Shown: in pieces, positions 25,457 through 34,224 of the stretch
Layout of the letters: each line of letters starts with the position of its first letter
Numbering within the stretch: position 1 is the stretch's first letter
Origin: Chloroflexi bacterium HGW-Chloroflexi-6
GTDB lineage: Bacteria; Chloroflexota; Anaerolineae; Anaerolineales; Villigracilaceae
Assembly (NCBI GenBank): GCA_002840685.1
Contig: PHBU01000003.1
Coordinates: 1 to 64,000, forward strand
Direction: 5' to 3'
DNA: 64,000 bases
Notes under the pieces: generated by a model
Told to the model about the DNA's origin: nothing
What the model saw: only the letters and a program-made list of their open reading frames with translations
Database searches by the model: none
Translations under genes and position numbers: made by a program

Positions 25457-25491
25457 GTGGGTGTAAGTGGGAGTAAGTGGGATGGAGTGGA
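25457..25491 (+). promoter_or_regulatory. MraZ-binding repeats (operator)
   Basis: Three GTGGG boxes and a fourth GTGGA are spaced exactly 10 bp apart (25457, 25467, 25477, 25487). Tandem TGGG-N5 repeats in front of mraZ are the established binding site of MraZ. Starting 1 bp after the -10 box, they would let MraZ repress its own operon. Confidence 0.88.
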
Positions 25492-25541
25492 GCGCCGGGT
25501 GAGAGCCCGGCGTTCTGCGCATTAAAGAAGGATTAGAACAT

Positions 25542-25985
25542 ATGTTCTTGGGCCAGTTCCGCCACAATCTCGATGAAAAAGGACGCCTGACAATTCCGGC
25601 GGTCTTTCGTGATTCTGTCGGACAGGGCGCGATCATCTCGCAGGGTTTTGACCGTAACATGATGGTCATGACTGCTGCCTACTTCCAGCAGGTTTATGAT
25701 CGCATCAACGCCATGAGCATTACTGATCCCGCTGCCCGCCTGCTGCGCCGCTTGCTGCTTTCGAATGCTTACCAGGTCGAAGTCGATAAAGCCGGGCGCA
25801 TTCTTCTGCCACAAAACCTGCGCCAATTCCTTGCGCTGGATGGTGATGCAATGGTGGTCGGCCAGGGCGAATACTTCGAGATCTGGGCGCCTGCTGGCTG
25901 GAACGAACAGATGCAAGCCATTGAAGATGCCGAGGCCAACGCCGGGCGCTTCGCCGCTCTCGATCTTTCGACCGGTCCGGCATGA
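25542..25985 (+). CDS. mraZ: transcriptional regulator MraZ
   Basis: A 147-residue MraZ/AbrB-like protein with two repeats of the DxxGR motif: LDEKGRLTIPAVFRD near residue 12 and VDKAGRILLPQNLRQF near 82. It forms rings that bind the TGGG repeats in its own promoter and represses the dcw operon. AAGGA precedes the ATG. The stop codon overlaps the rsmH start by 4 bp (ATGA). This first gene and the repeats 50 bp upstream form a self-consistent autoregulatory unit. Confidence 0.97.
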   Translation: MFLGQFRHNLDEKGRLTIPAVFRDSVGQGAIISQGFDRNMMVMTAAYFQQVYDRINAMSITDPAARLLRRLLLSNAYQVEVDKAGRILLPQNLRQFLALDGDAMVVGQGEYFEIWAPAGWNEQMQAIEDAEANAGRFAALDLSTGPA

Positions 25986-26899
25986 ACGCCCCGCATCTTT
26001 CTGTACTTTACAAAGACATTATACACGCTCTCAGCCCACGCGCGGGTGGCCGTTATATTGACGGCACACTTGGCGCGGGCGGCCATGCTGCCGGGGTTTT
26101 GGAAGCCAGCGCCCCCGATGGAGAGCTGCTTGGCCTCGATCTTGACCCGCAAGCCCTGGCGATCGCCACCGGACGGCTGGCCGAGTTCGGCGGGCGGGCC
26201 CACATCGTCCGCGCCAGCTATCTCGATATGGCCCAAGAAGCAAAAAAGCTGGGCTGGGATAAAGTCGATGGGATCGTGCTCGACCTGGGCGTTTCGTCGA
26301 TGCAGTTGGACAACGCCGATCGTGGCTTTTCCTTCCTGCAAGATGGACCGCTGGATATGCGCTTCGACCCGTCGCTTGGCACCTCGGCGGCCGATCTGGT
26401 CAACGCCCTGGGGGAAAGCGAACTGGCTGATATCATTTTCCGTTATGGCGAGGAACGCCTTTCTCGCAAGATCGCCAACATTATCGTGCAGCATCGCCCC
26501 TTTACAACGACCCGTCAACTGGCCGACCTGCTGCTCAAGACCGTTGGAAAACGCGAGCGCATTCACCCGGCCACCCGCACCTTCCAGGCTTTGAGAATCG
26601 CCGTAAACGGCGAACTGGATGCGGTGGAGAGCGTCCTGCCGATGGCGGTGGAACTGCTCCGGACTGGCGGCCGCCTGGCGGTGATCGCCTTCCACTCGCT
26701 GGAAGATCGCATCGTCAAAACTTATTTCCGGCGTGAGAGCCGCGATTGTCTGTGCCCGCCGCGCCAGCCGGTTTGCACTTGCGGACATCTTGCACTTATC
26801 AATGAAATTACTCGCAAGCCGATTGAGGCGGGCGAAGAAGAAGTACAGGCCAACTCTCGCGCACGCAGCGCAAAATTGAGAATCGTCGAAAAAAGATGA
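25982..26899 (+). CDS. rsmH: 16S rRNA m4C1402 N4-methyltransferase RsmH
   Basis: A 305-residue enzyme that N4-methylates C1402 of 16S rRNA using SAM. Characteristic segments are HLSVLYKDIIHAL, the SAM site YIDGTLGAGGHAAGVLE, DKVDGIVLDLGVSSMQLD, GPLDMRFDP, HPATRTFQALRIAVNGEL and FHSLEDRIVKTYFR. The C-terminus has a cysteine-containing stretch (CLCPPRQPVCTC) seen in many members. It overlaps mraZ and the ftsL-like gene by 4 bp each, so translation is coupled. Its second place in the dcw cluster is canonical. Confidence 0.98.
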   Translation: MNAPHLSVLYKDIIHALSPRAGGRYIDGTLGAGGHAAGVLEASAPDGELLGLDLDPQALAIATGRLAEFGGRAHIVRASYLDMAQEAKKLGWDKVDGIVLDLGVSSMQLDNADRGFSFLQDGPLDMRFDPSLGTSAADLVNALGESELADIIFRYGEERLSRKIANIIVQHRPFTTTRQLADLLLKTVGKRERIHPATRTFQALRIAVNGELDAVESVLPMAVELLRTGGRLAVIAFHSLEDRIVKTYFRRESRDCLCPPRQPVCTCGHLALINEITRKPIEAGEEEVQANSRARSAKLRIVEKR

Positions 26900-27420
26900 C
26901 TACAACACCTGCAACCAAACCCGGAAACACCAAGCGCCTGTTCGCTGCTTACACTGAAGCGGTGAATACGCTCGATTCGGCGCGTTCCATGCCACTCAAT
27001 ATCCAGCGGCAGTGGGTTATTTTGTTTGCTGTGGGCATCGCCGTTATCGCGATGGTTTCTGGCTTATATCTCGATGTTACGGCGCGGGCTGCGATCACAG
27101 GCCGTGAGATTCAAAATCTCGAGCTGGTGATCGCTTCCAACCGCCGCACCAATGCCGATTATGAGACGGATTTTGCGCTCCTGATGTCGAACCAGGCCAT
27201 GCAAGACCGCGCCCGCGAGTCTGGCTTTGAAATGCTCGAGCAAGGCCAGGTGGAATATATGATTGTCCCCGGTTATTTGCCTGTGGATGGAATTCATTTC
27301 AAGAGTGAGGTTGTTGAAACCCAACCCATCTCAGCCGCTCCTGAGTTTCACGCATCCTTGCTTGATTGGCTGGCTGAGGCTGTTCGGACTGCTTCCACCC
27401 CCCTGGGAGATGTGCGATGA
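26896..27420 (+). CDS. ftsL: FtsL-like septum protein
   Basis: A 174-residue bitopic membrane protein with about 35 cytoplasmic residues, one transmembrane helix (about 36-57, VILFAVGIAVIAMVSGLYL) and an extracytoplasmic region starting with a short coiled coil (GREIQNLELVIASNRRTNADYETDF). Sequence identity to FtsL is low, as is usual; position between rsmH and ftsI, topology and coiled coil support the call. FtsL links FtsQ/DivIB to FtsW-FtsI in the divisome. It overlaps both neighbours by 4 bp. Confidence 0.78.
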   Translation: MTTTPATKPGNTKRLFAAYTEAVNTLDSARSMPLNIQRQWVILFAVGIAVIAMVSGLYLDVTARAAITGREIQNLELVIASNRRTNADYETDFALLMSNQAMQDRARESGFEMLEQGQVEYMIVPGYLPVDGIHFKSEVVETQPISAAPEFHASLLDWLAEAVRTASTPLGDVR

Positions 27421-29168
27421 GATACGGTTACGGGTCACGCGCTGCTGTACTGTCCGCAATCTTTGGAGTTCTTGGCCTGGTGGCGATCGGGCAGATGCTG
27501 CGCATCCAGAACAGCCCGCAGGCTGCCGCACTGCGCGCGCAGGGCGATCGCTATGCCGGGGAATATCGCACGCTTTACCCGGAACGCGGGCAGATCTACG
27601 ACCGGCACGGATTTTTGCTGGCCGGGAATACGACTGTCTACGAAGTCGGCGTCAGCCTGCAGGATATGCGTAACCCGAACAGCATTGCCCTGGCGATGAG
27701 TTCCGTGCTCGGCAAGAATTATGATGAAATCTACAATTACATCACCAACCCGCCTGCTGATGCGGTTTATCTGGTTTTGCAGGATTATGTTTCATCAGAG
27801 CGCACCGAGGAATTGAAGCTGATGAAGGAGCAATTGGCCGAGCAATATCAGGTTACAGGCGACCCGAATCTGTCTGGCCTCGATTTTCACGCTCATCTTC
27901 AGCGCAGCTACCCGGAACAAGAGTTGGGCTCGAACCTGATCGGCTTTGTGACCCGTGAGGGGCGTGGCTATTTTGGCGTCGAAGAAAAATATAACGATTT
28001 GCTGGCCGGTGTGCCAGTCAATGTTTGGGTTCCGCAAGACCCCAATCGCGCTTTTGAATTGCCGAAGGCACCCAAAGGCACCGATTTGGTACTGACGATC
28101 GATCGCGAGATCCAGGCTGCAGTCGAAGAAGTCTTGAATGATGCGGTAGCCGAGACCCAGTCCAAATCTGGCACGGTGATTGTCATGAACCCCAAAAACG
28201 GTGAGATCCTGGCGATGGTTTCCACCCCGCAGATGGATCTGAACGAATTCTGGACGTACGCCGATACTTATAAATATGCCAGTGATTTCAATCGCGCTGT
28301 TTCGACCCAATATGAACCCGGTTCGGTGATCAAGATCCTGACAATGGCCGCAGCCATTGATAGCGGGACCGTTGCCCCGGGTACCACCTATCTTGATGTG
28401 GGTTATTTCGAGATCGGCGGCGGTTACATCTATAACTGGGATAAAGGCGCCTGGGGCCCGCAGGATATGACCGGCTGCCTGCAAAACTCGCTCAATGTCT
28501 GCATGGCGCGCCTTGCCAGCCTGATGGGAACTGATACTTACTACACATATATGCGCCGTTTTGGCATCGGGCGCCCGACTGGCATCGATCTGGCTGGTGA
28601 ATCGGCAGGTCGGCTTAAGACACCCGGCGATACCGATTGGTACTTGATTGACCTGGCTACCAATTCTTTTGGGCAGGGTGTTGCGGTTACGCCCATCCAG
28701 ATGTTGACGGCAGCTTCAGCGCTGGCAAACGACGGCAAGATGGTTTACCCGCACGTTTTGTACGGCATGGTCAATAACGGCAATCAGTATGATACGCCGG
28801 CCCAGGTTCTGGGTACGCCTATCTCGCCGCAGACCGCGCGCACGGTCAGTGATATGTTGGCAAATGCCATGGAGCGTGGAGAGTCGTTGGCATTGGTCGA
28901 GGGTTATCGTATCGCCGGCAAGACCGGCACGGCCCAGATCCCTGGAGATGATGGTTATTACAGCCCCGACGATATTAATGCATCGTTTATCGGCTGGGGG
29001 CCAGTGGAAAATCCGCAATTTCTGGTGTATGTCTGGCTTGAAAAGCCCGAAACAGATGATTGGGCTTCGTACCTGGCGGCGCCAGTCTTCAAAGATGTTG
29101 TCGAAAAATTGGTTGTATTGATGGATATTCCACCCGATGCGATACGCCAGCAACTGGCTAGCCCATAA
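27417..29168 (+). CDS. ftsI: division transpeptidase (class B PBP, FtsI type)
   Basis: A 583-residue class B penicillin-binding protein with an N-terminal membrane anchor (about 10-28), a dimerisation/pedestal domain (RGQIYDRHGFLLAGN at about 57-71) and a transpeptidase domain. The catalytic motifs are S303VIK306 (SxxK), S358LN360 (SxN) and K502TGT505. It cross-links septal peptidoglycan together with FtsW. No PASTA domains follow. It overlaps the ftsL-like gene by 4 bp and touches murF as TAATG. Confidence 0.95.
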   Translation: MRYGYGSRAAVLSAIFGVLGLVAIGQMLRIQNSPQAAALRAQGDRYAGEYRTLYPERGQIYDRHGFLLAGNTTVYEVGVSLQDMRNPNSIALAMSSVLGKNYDEIYNYITNPPADAVYLVLQDYVSSERTEELKLMKEQLAEQYQVTGDPNLSGLDFHAHLQRSYPEQELGSNLIGFVTREGRGYFGVEEKYNDLLAGVPVNVWVPQDPNRAFELPKAPKGTDLVLTIDREIQAAVEEVLNDAVAETQSKSGTVIVMNPKNGEILAMVSTPQMDLNEFWTYADTYKYASDFNRAVSTQYEPGSVIKILTMAAAIDSGTVAPGTTYLDVGYFEIGGGYIYNWDKGAWGPQDMTGCLQNSLNVCMARLASLMGTDTYYTYMRRFGIGRPTGIDLAGESAGRLKTPGDTDWYLIDLATNSFGQGVAVTPIQMLTAASALANDGKMVYPHVLYGMVNNGNQYDTPAQVLGTPISPQTARTVSDMLANAMERGESLALVEGYRIAGKTGTAQIPGDDGYYSPDDINASFIGWGPVENPQFLVYVWLEKPETDDWASYLAAPVFKDVVEKLVVLMDIPPDAIRQQLASP

Positions 29169-30601
29169 TGAGTGAAATGCTGACCCTTGCCGATATCCTA
29201 GAAGCCCTAACAGGTCTCCGCCCCGTGATAAACCCGATGGTCATCACTGAGGCGGCGATTGATTCCCGCCAAGTCATTCCTGGCGGGCTGTTTGTGGCTA
29301 TCCTGGGGGAACGGGTTGACGGTCACGATTTTGTCGCCCAGGCCTTTCTGGCCGGGGCGGTGGCTGCTTTGATCGAGCATGAGCTTGCTGAGCCTGCCGC
29401 GCGGCTGTTGGATGCTCGTCCGGGTTACTGGAGCGGCCTGGATGGGCGCGTCGATGCCCCGGTTTGCATCCTGGTTGAGAATACGGTCCAGGCTTTGCAA
29501 ACGATCGCTGCGTTTTGGCGGCGCAAGCTCTCCCTGCGGGTGATCGGCGTTACCGGCAGCGTTGGAAAGTCGACTACCAAAGAAGCGATCGCCCAGGTTT
29601 TGAGCCAGCGTTACCGGACGCTCAAGAGCTTGGCGAACCTTAACAATGAGATTGGCCTGCCGCTTAATATCCTGCGCTTGACCCCCGGGCATCAATATGC
29701 CGTGCTGGAGATGGGGTTTTATGTTCCCGGCGAGATTCGCCAGTTGTGCGAAATTTCCCTGCCCCAGGTGGGTGTGCTGAACAATATTGGCACCGTCCAC
29801 GCTGAACGGGCTGGCTCGCAGGAAACGATTGCCCAGGGCAAAGGCGAACTGGTCGAGGCGTTGCCGCCCGCTCCCGAGGGGGTTGCCATCCTGAATTACG
29901 ACGACCCGTTCGTCCGCGCAATGAAGGATCGCACCCGGGCCCGTGTTTTTTACTACGGGCTGGAGCCGGCCGCCGATTTGTGGGCGGACAACGTTGAAGG
30001 GCAGGGGCTGGAAGGTATCCGTCTGCGCCTGCACCATCGCAAAGAGACCCTTTTTGTGCGCGTGCCGATGATCGGGCGTCACTCTGTCCATACGGTTTTG
30101 CGCGCTGCGGCAGTTGGCCTGGTCGAAGGCCTGACCTGGGACGAAATTGTGCGCGGTTTGCAGGAAAGCCAGGCCCAGTTACGGCTGGTGGCTGTCCGCG
30201 CTGAAAATGGCGCCTTGATTTTGGATGACACTTACAACGCTTCGCCCGAATCGGTGCTGGCGGCGCTCAATTTGCTCGAAGAACTCAAGGGACGGCGGAT
30301 TGCTGTGCTGGGCGATATGCTCGAACTCGGTCAGTATGAGCGTCAGGGACACGAGAAAGTCGGCGCACGAGCTGCTGAAGTGGCCCATGTTCTGGTCACG
30401 TTTGGGGTGCGCGCCCACCTGATCGCAGAATCTGCGCGCCGGGCAGGTATGAAAAAAATGGTTGTCCATGAGTTTGAAGAAATGGACGCGATGATCGCCT
30501 GGCTCGATAAAAACCTGACCAGTGAAGATGCTGTTCTGGTTAAAGGTTCGCACAGCCTGCGCCTGGACCGGGTAGTCTCTGCCCTGGAGGTGAGCCAATG
30601 A
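29168..30601 (+). CDS. murF: UDP-MurNAc-tripeptide--D-Ala-D-Ala ligase
   Basis: A 477-residue Mur ligase. The ATP loop is GVTGSVGKSTTKEA (about 127-140), the central domain has LEMGFYVPGEIRQL and VLNNIGTVHAERAGS, and the C-terminal domain has ILDDTYNASPESVLAAL, the family's conserved stretch. It adds D-Ala-D-Ala to the lipid precursor in the cytoplasm. The ATG overlaps the ftsI stop codon by one base, and the end overlaps mraY by 4 bp. A murE gene would normally stand just before it but is absent from this cluster. Confidence 0.96.
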   Translation: MSEMLTLADILEALTGLRPVINPMVITEAAIDSRQVIPGGLFVAILGERVDGHDFVAQAFLAGAVAALIEHELAEPAARLLDARPGYWSGLDGRVDAPVCILVENTVQALQTIAAFWRRKLSLRVIGVTGSVGKSTTKEAIAQVLSQRYRTLKSLANLNNEIGLPLNILRLTPGHQYAVLEMGFYVPGEIRQLCEISLPQVGVLNNIGTVHAERAGSQETIAQGKGELVEALPPAPEGVAILNYDDPFVRAMKDRTRARVFYYGLEPAADLWADNVEGQGLEGIRLRLHHRKETLFVRVPMIGRHSVHTVLRAAAVGLVEGLTWDEIVRGLQESQAQLRLVAVRAENGALILDDTYNASPESVLAALNLLEELKGRRIAVLGDMLELGQYERQGHEKVGARAAEVAHVLVTFGVRAHLIAESARRAGMKKMVVHEFEEMDAMIAWLDKNLTSEDAVLVKGSHSLRLDRVVSALEVSQ

Positions 30602-31590
30602 AAGACTCAACTTTGGCAATCAGCCTGGCTGGCCTGAGTTTTATGCTGACCGTGATCTGGGGCGGCCCGCTGCTGCGTGTTTTGCGCCACTTCAAGATCG
30701 GCAAATTGATCCGGGTTGAAGAACCAGGCAAACACATGGTTAAGATGGGCACGCCTACCATGGGTGGCGTGATGGTGATCCTGCCGGTTTTATTGCTGAC
30801 CATCTTGCTGAATGCTGTTGAATTAATTGGTTTGAAACTGGCCGGGCAATCTGTTCTGGTGCCGATGGCGACCCTGGTGGCCTTTGGCTTACTGGGCGCG
30901 ATCGACGATTGGGAAGGTATCCGCGGTAAGCGCAAAGGCGACGGGCTGAGTATTCGGGTGAAATTTATCGCCCAGTGGGTGCTGGCGGCTATTGTGGCAT
31001 GGGCCTTGAAATATCTCTTGGGTGTGCCAGATGTGCTCTTCCCCGGCATGCAGTTGGTGGTTGACCTGGGCTGGTACTATGTGCCGATTGCGGCCTTTAT
31101 CATCGTCGCCATGTCGAATGCGATTAACTTTACTGATGGGCTGGACGGATTGGCCGGCTTGATTTCTGCAACGATCTTCGCCGCATACGGTGCGATCGCG
31201 ATCTTGCAGGGTCAAACCTTTCTGGCCCAATTTTCGTTCACGGTGGTTGGTGCATTGTTTGGCTTCTTGTGGTTCAATGCCCACCCGGCCCAGTTGTTTA
31301 TGGGCGATACCGGCTCACTTGCGTTCGGATCAACGATCGCGGTGGTTGCGCTGATGACCGGACAGTGGGTGATTTTGCCCCTGATCGCGATCATCCCCGT
31401 CAGCGAGGCTTTGAGCGTGACGATTCAGATTTTATATTTCAAGTTGACCAAAGGACGGCGTTTCTTCAAAATGGCGCCGATACATCTGCATTTTGAATTG
31501 CTCGGTTGGAGCGAAACTCAGATTGTGCAACGTTTCTGGTTGATCGGTTTGCTGGCCGCCCTGATCGGGGTTGGCCTGGCGCTGGCATAA
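30598..31590 (+). CDS. mraY: phospho-MurNAc-pentapeptide transferase
   Basis: A 330-residue polytopic enzyme that makes lipid I from UDP-MurNAc-pentapeptide and undecaprenyl phosphate. About ten membrane helices are predicted. Conserved elements are HMVKMGTPTMGGV, the aspartate pair AIDDWEG, NAINFTDGLDGLAG and LFMGDTGSLAFG. The cytosolic histidine motif reads PIHLHFE, where most MraY have PIHHHFE. It overlaps murF by 4 bp and is followed by murD after 16 bp. Confidence 0.96.
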   Translation: MKDSTLAISLAGLSFMLTVIWGGPLLRVLRHFKIGKLIRVEEPGKHMVKMGTPTMGGVMVILPVLLLTILLNAVELIGLKLAGQSVLVPMATLVAFGLLGAIDDWEGIRGKRKGDGLSIRVKFIAQWVLAAIVAWALKYLLGVPDVLFPGMQLVVDLGWYYVPIAAFIIVAMSNAINFTDGLDGLAGLISATIFAAYGAIAILQGQTFLAQFSFTVVGALFGFLWFNAHPAQLFMGDTGSLAFGSTIAVVALMTGQWVILPLIAIIPVSEALSVTIQILYFKLTKGRRFFKMAPIHLHFELLGWSETQIVQRFWLIGLLAALIGVGLALA

Positions 31591-31606
31591 GGATTTGGAG
31601 TTCGGC

Positions 31607-33007
31607 ATGACAGTGGACTGGCGCAACAAAAAAGTCATTATCATCGGCGCAGCCCGGCAAGGGCTGGCGCTGGCGCGTTACCTTGCGCAGCATGGCGCAC
31701 AGGTTACGGTGAATGACCGCCGTCCGGCTGGCCAACTGAAGGATGAGATGCAGTCGCTGGAGAATCTCAAGATAGCCTGGGCCGTTGACGGCCATGACCC
31801 GCAAATCGTGAGCGGTGCTGATGCTGTTTTCGTCTCCGGTGGTGTGCCGCTCGAAAACCCGATTGTGCAGGCTGCTTACCAGCAAGGCGTGGCCGTTTCC
31901 AACGATACCCAGGTTTTCATGGATGCTGCACCCTGCAAGACGGTTGGCCTTACCGGGTCTGCCGGCAAAACCACAACCACCACCCTGGTCGGTCGGATCG
32001 CCCAGAGCGGCTTGAGCGGCAAATATGGCCGGATATGGATCGGCGGCAATATTGGCGATCCTCTGATTAATTATGTTGATGAAATGCAGGCCTCCGACCT
32101 GGCGATCATGGAAGTTTCTTCTTTCCAGTCTGAGTTGATGACCAGTTCGCCGGATGTTGCCGCTATTTTGAACATTACGCCCAACCACCTCGACCGGCAC
32201 GTGACGATGGAAAACTACACCGCTGCCAAAGCCCGGATTTTGAGCTACCAGACCGAAAGCGGGATTGCGGTCCTGGGGCGTGATGACCCCGGAGCCTGGG
32301 GTTTGACTTCTGAAGTGCGCGGCAGGCTGCTTTCTTTTGGGTTTAGCCCCCTGCCCGAAGGCATGGACGGGGCTTATGTTGAAAATGACCAGTTCTTTAT
32401 CCGCGACAATGGCCAGGTTATCGCTTTGCCGGTGGCAGATGTTATTGAATTGCGCGGCGAACATAATCGCTTGAATGTGCTGGCAGCTTGCCTGATCGCG
32501 CACGCGGCGGGCTTCTCTCCGGATGCCATGCGCGAGGGTATCAAAGGTTTTCGCGGCGTGCCGCACCGCCTGGAATTTGTGCGCACCTGGCGCGGGGCGC
32601 AATGGTACAACGACTCGATGGCTTCGGCCCCAGAGCGCACGGTCGCAGCCATCCGCGCTTTTGACAGCCCGTTGATCCTGCTCCTGGGCGGCCGCGATAA
32701 AGATTTGCCCTGGGAAGATCTGGCCAAACTGGTCCACCAGCGCGTTGATCACGTGGTTCTTTTTGGCGAAGCCGCCGGAAAGATCGAAGCGGCGCTTGGC
32801 GCGCGCATCCCTGGCAATCGCCCGTTTAGTCAGGTAAGGGTGAATACGCTCAAAGAAGCGGTTCTGGCCGCCTCGCGAGTGGCCCAACCCGGTTTTGTGG
32901 TTTTGCTTTCACCAGGCGGCACCAGCTTTGATGAATTTAAGGATTTCGCAGAACGTGGAGAAAGGTTTAAGGAATGGGTACTAGAGTTTTCCGAAACACT
33001 GCGGTAG
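31607..33007 (+). CDS. murD: UDP-MurNAc-L-alanine--D-glutamate ligase
   Basis: A 466-residue Mur ligase starting MTVDWRNKKVIIIGAARQG, with GGAG upstream; an in-frame ATG at 31571 lies inside mraY and is rejected. The ATP loop is LTGSAGKTTTT, the central domain has MEVSSFQSELM and ILNITPNHLDRH, and the C-terminal domain has VPHRLEFVRTWRGAQWYNDS and LLLGGRDKDLPW. It adds D-Glu to UDP-MurNAc-L-Ala. Its last 34 bp overlap the ftsW start. Confidence 0.96.
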   Translation: MTVDWRNKKVIIIGAARQGLALARYLAQHGAQVTVNDRRPAGQLKDEMQSLENLKIAWAVDGHDPQIVSGADAVFVSGGVPLENPIVQAAYQQGVAVSNDTQVFMDAAPCKTVGLTGSAGKTTTTTLVGRIAQSGLSGKYGRIWIGGNIGDPLINYVDEMQASDLAIMEVSSFQSELMTSSPDVAAILNITPNHLDRHVTMENYTAAKARILSYQTESGIAVLGRDDPGAWGLTSEVRGRLLSFGFSPLPEGMDGAYVENDQFFIRDNGQVIALPVADVIELRGEHNRLNVLAACLIAHAAGFSPDAMREGIKGFRGVPHRLEFVRTWRGAQWYNDSMASAPERTVAAIRAFDSPLILLLGGRDKDLPWEDLAKLVHQRVDHVVLFGEAAGKIEAALGARIPGNRPFSQVRVNTLKEAVLAASRVAQPGFVVLLSPGGTSFDEFKDFAERGERFKEWVLEFSETLR

Positions 33008-34224
33008 CCCCGGCCGAACAGCCGCAAACTTTTTCTGGCGCGGTGCGCAAGCTGGGCGGCTCTGTAGACCTGCCTTTGCTCTTGATCATGGTCGCCACCC
33101 TGACTTTTGGCCTGATCATGGTGTTTTCTGCATCTCCAGACTTCTCGCTGTATCACCACGGCGACCCCTGGTACATTTTCTTGCGCCAGGTCCTGTGGGT
33201 TTTCATGGGGACGGTGGTTGCCTATGTTCTCTCGCGTATTGATTATCACTATTGGCGCACGCTGATCCTGCCGATCATGTTTGGCACGCTGGCTTTGCTT
33301 GTGGCGGTTCTGCTGGTCGGTGATGAGCGCCTGGGTTCCATCCGTGGTTTGATCGAAGGCTCCATCCAGCCTTCGGAGTTGGCAAAAGTAGCCACGGTGA
33401 TTTACCTGGCGGTCTGGCTGCACTCGAAGCGTGAGCAATTCCACGATATTACCTGGGGTTTGCTGCCGATGGCGGTCATTCTCGGTATGATCGGCGGTCT
33501 CATCTACCTTCAGCCTGACCTGTCGGCCACTGCGACCGTTTTCCTTTTGGGAGGTTTGCTGTTCTTCCTGGCTGGCGGCGATTTGCGCCAGATCCTTTTC
33601 CTCTTTGTGGTGGCGCTGGTGGTAGGCGTGCTGGTTGTCCAGGTCAGCCCAACTGGTCGGGACCGCATGGGCTCGTACCTGAATGGTATTCAGAATCCGC
33701 TCGAGGCTTCTTACCACGTCCGGCGCTCGCTGGAAGCGATCGTCAAGGGTGGCTGGTTCGGGGTCGGGATTGGCCGGGCTGATACCAAATATCTGGGTTT
33801 GCCCCTGGCGGCCACCGACAGTATTTTTGCAGTCATCGCCGAGGAACTTGGTATTTTGGGCGCGCTTGGAACGATCTTGCTCTATGCCGGCATTGTCTGG
33901 CGCGGAATACGGATCGCGGCCAAGGCGCCGGATGTGCTTGGAAATTTACTGGCCACAGGCCTGACATTCTGGCTTGCTACTGAAGCGGCCATTAATATCC
34001 TGGTCATGGTCGGGTTGATGCCTTTTGCCGGAAATGCCCTGCCATTTATCAGCGCGGGTGGTTCCAGTATGACAGTTTCTTTAATGGCAATTGGTATTTT
34101 GTTGAACGTCTCGCGGCAGGAAAAGCCCCTGACGGCACAATCGGAACGGAGAGAATACGGTGCGGTACTTGATATGCGCGGGCGGAACCGGCGGCGGAGT
34201 TTATCCCGCATTAGCCGTTCATAA
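32974..34224 (+). CDS. ftsW: SEDS peptidoglycan polymerase FtsW
   Basis: A 416-residue SEDS-family membrane protein with about ten helices after a cytoplasmic N-tail of about 30 residues. Diagnostic segments are GSIQPSELAKVATVIYLA, YHVRRSLEAIVKGGWFGVGIG and NALPFISAGGSSMTVSLMAIGILLNVSR. It polymerises lipid II at the septum as the partner of FtsI. The start overlaps murD by 34 bp, and the C-terminal coding region overlaps murG by 65 bp. Confidence 0.95.
   Translation: MGTRVFRNTAVAPAEQPQTFSGAVRKLGGSVDLPLLLIMVATLTFGLIMVFSASPDFSLYHHGDPWYIFLRQVLWVFMGTVVAYVLSRIDYHYWRTLILPIMFGTLALLVAVLLVGDERLGSIRGLIEGSIQPSELAKVATVIYLAVWLHSKREQFHDITWGLLPMAVILGMIGGLIYLQPDLSATATVFLLGGLLFFLAGGDLRQILFLFVVALVVGVLVVQVSPTGRDRMGSYLNGIQNPLEASYHVRRSLEAIVKGGWFGVGIGRADTKYLGLPLAATDSIFAVIAEELGILGALGTILLYAGIVWRGIRIAAKAPDVLGNLLATGLTFWLATEAAINILVMVGLMPFAGNALPFISAGGSSMTVSLMAIGILLNVSRQEKPLTAQSERREYGAVLDMRGRNRRRSLSRISRS

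Noticed and set aside
25457..25491. Short tandem repeats resembling the start of a CRISPR or satellite array
   Set aside because: The 10-bp spacing of GTGGG directly before mraZ is the known MraZ operator arrangement; units are far too short for CRISPR and no cas genes are present.
31466..32887. Long minus-strand open frame (473 codons) opposite murD
   Set aside because: It lies entirely antisense to mraY-murD, has low-complexity codon-shadow composition (many R, G, H, Q), no recognisable domain and no ribosome-binding site. It is a shadow of GC-rich codon usage.
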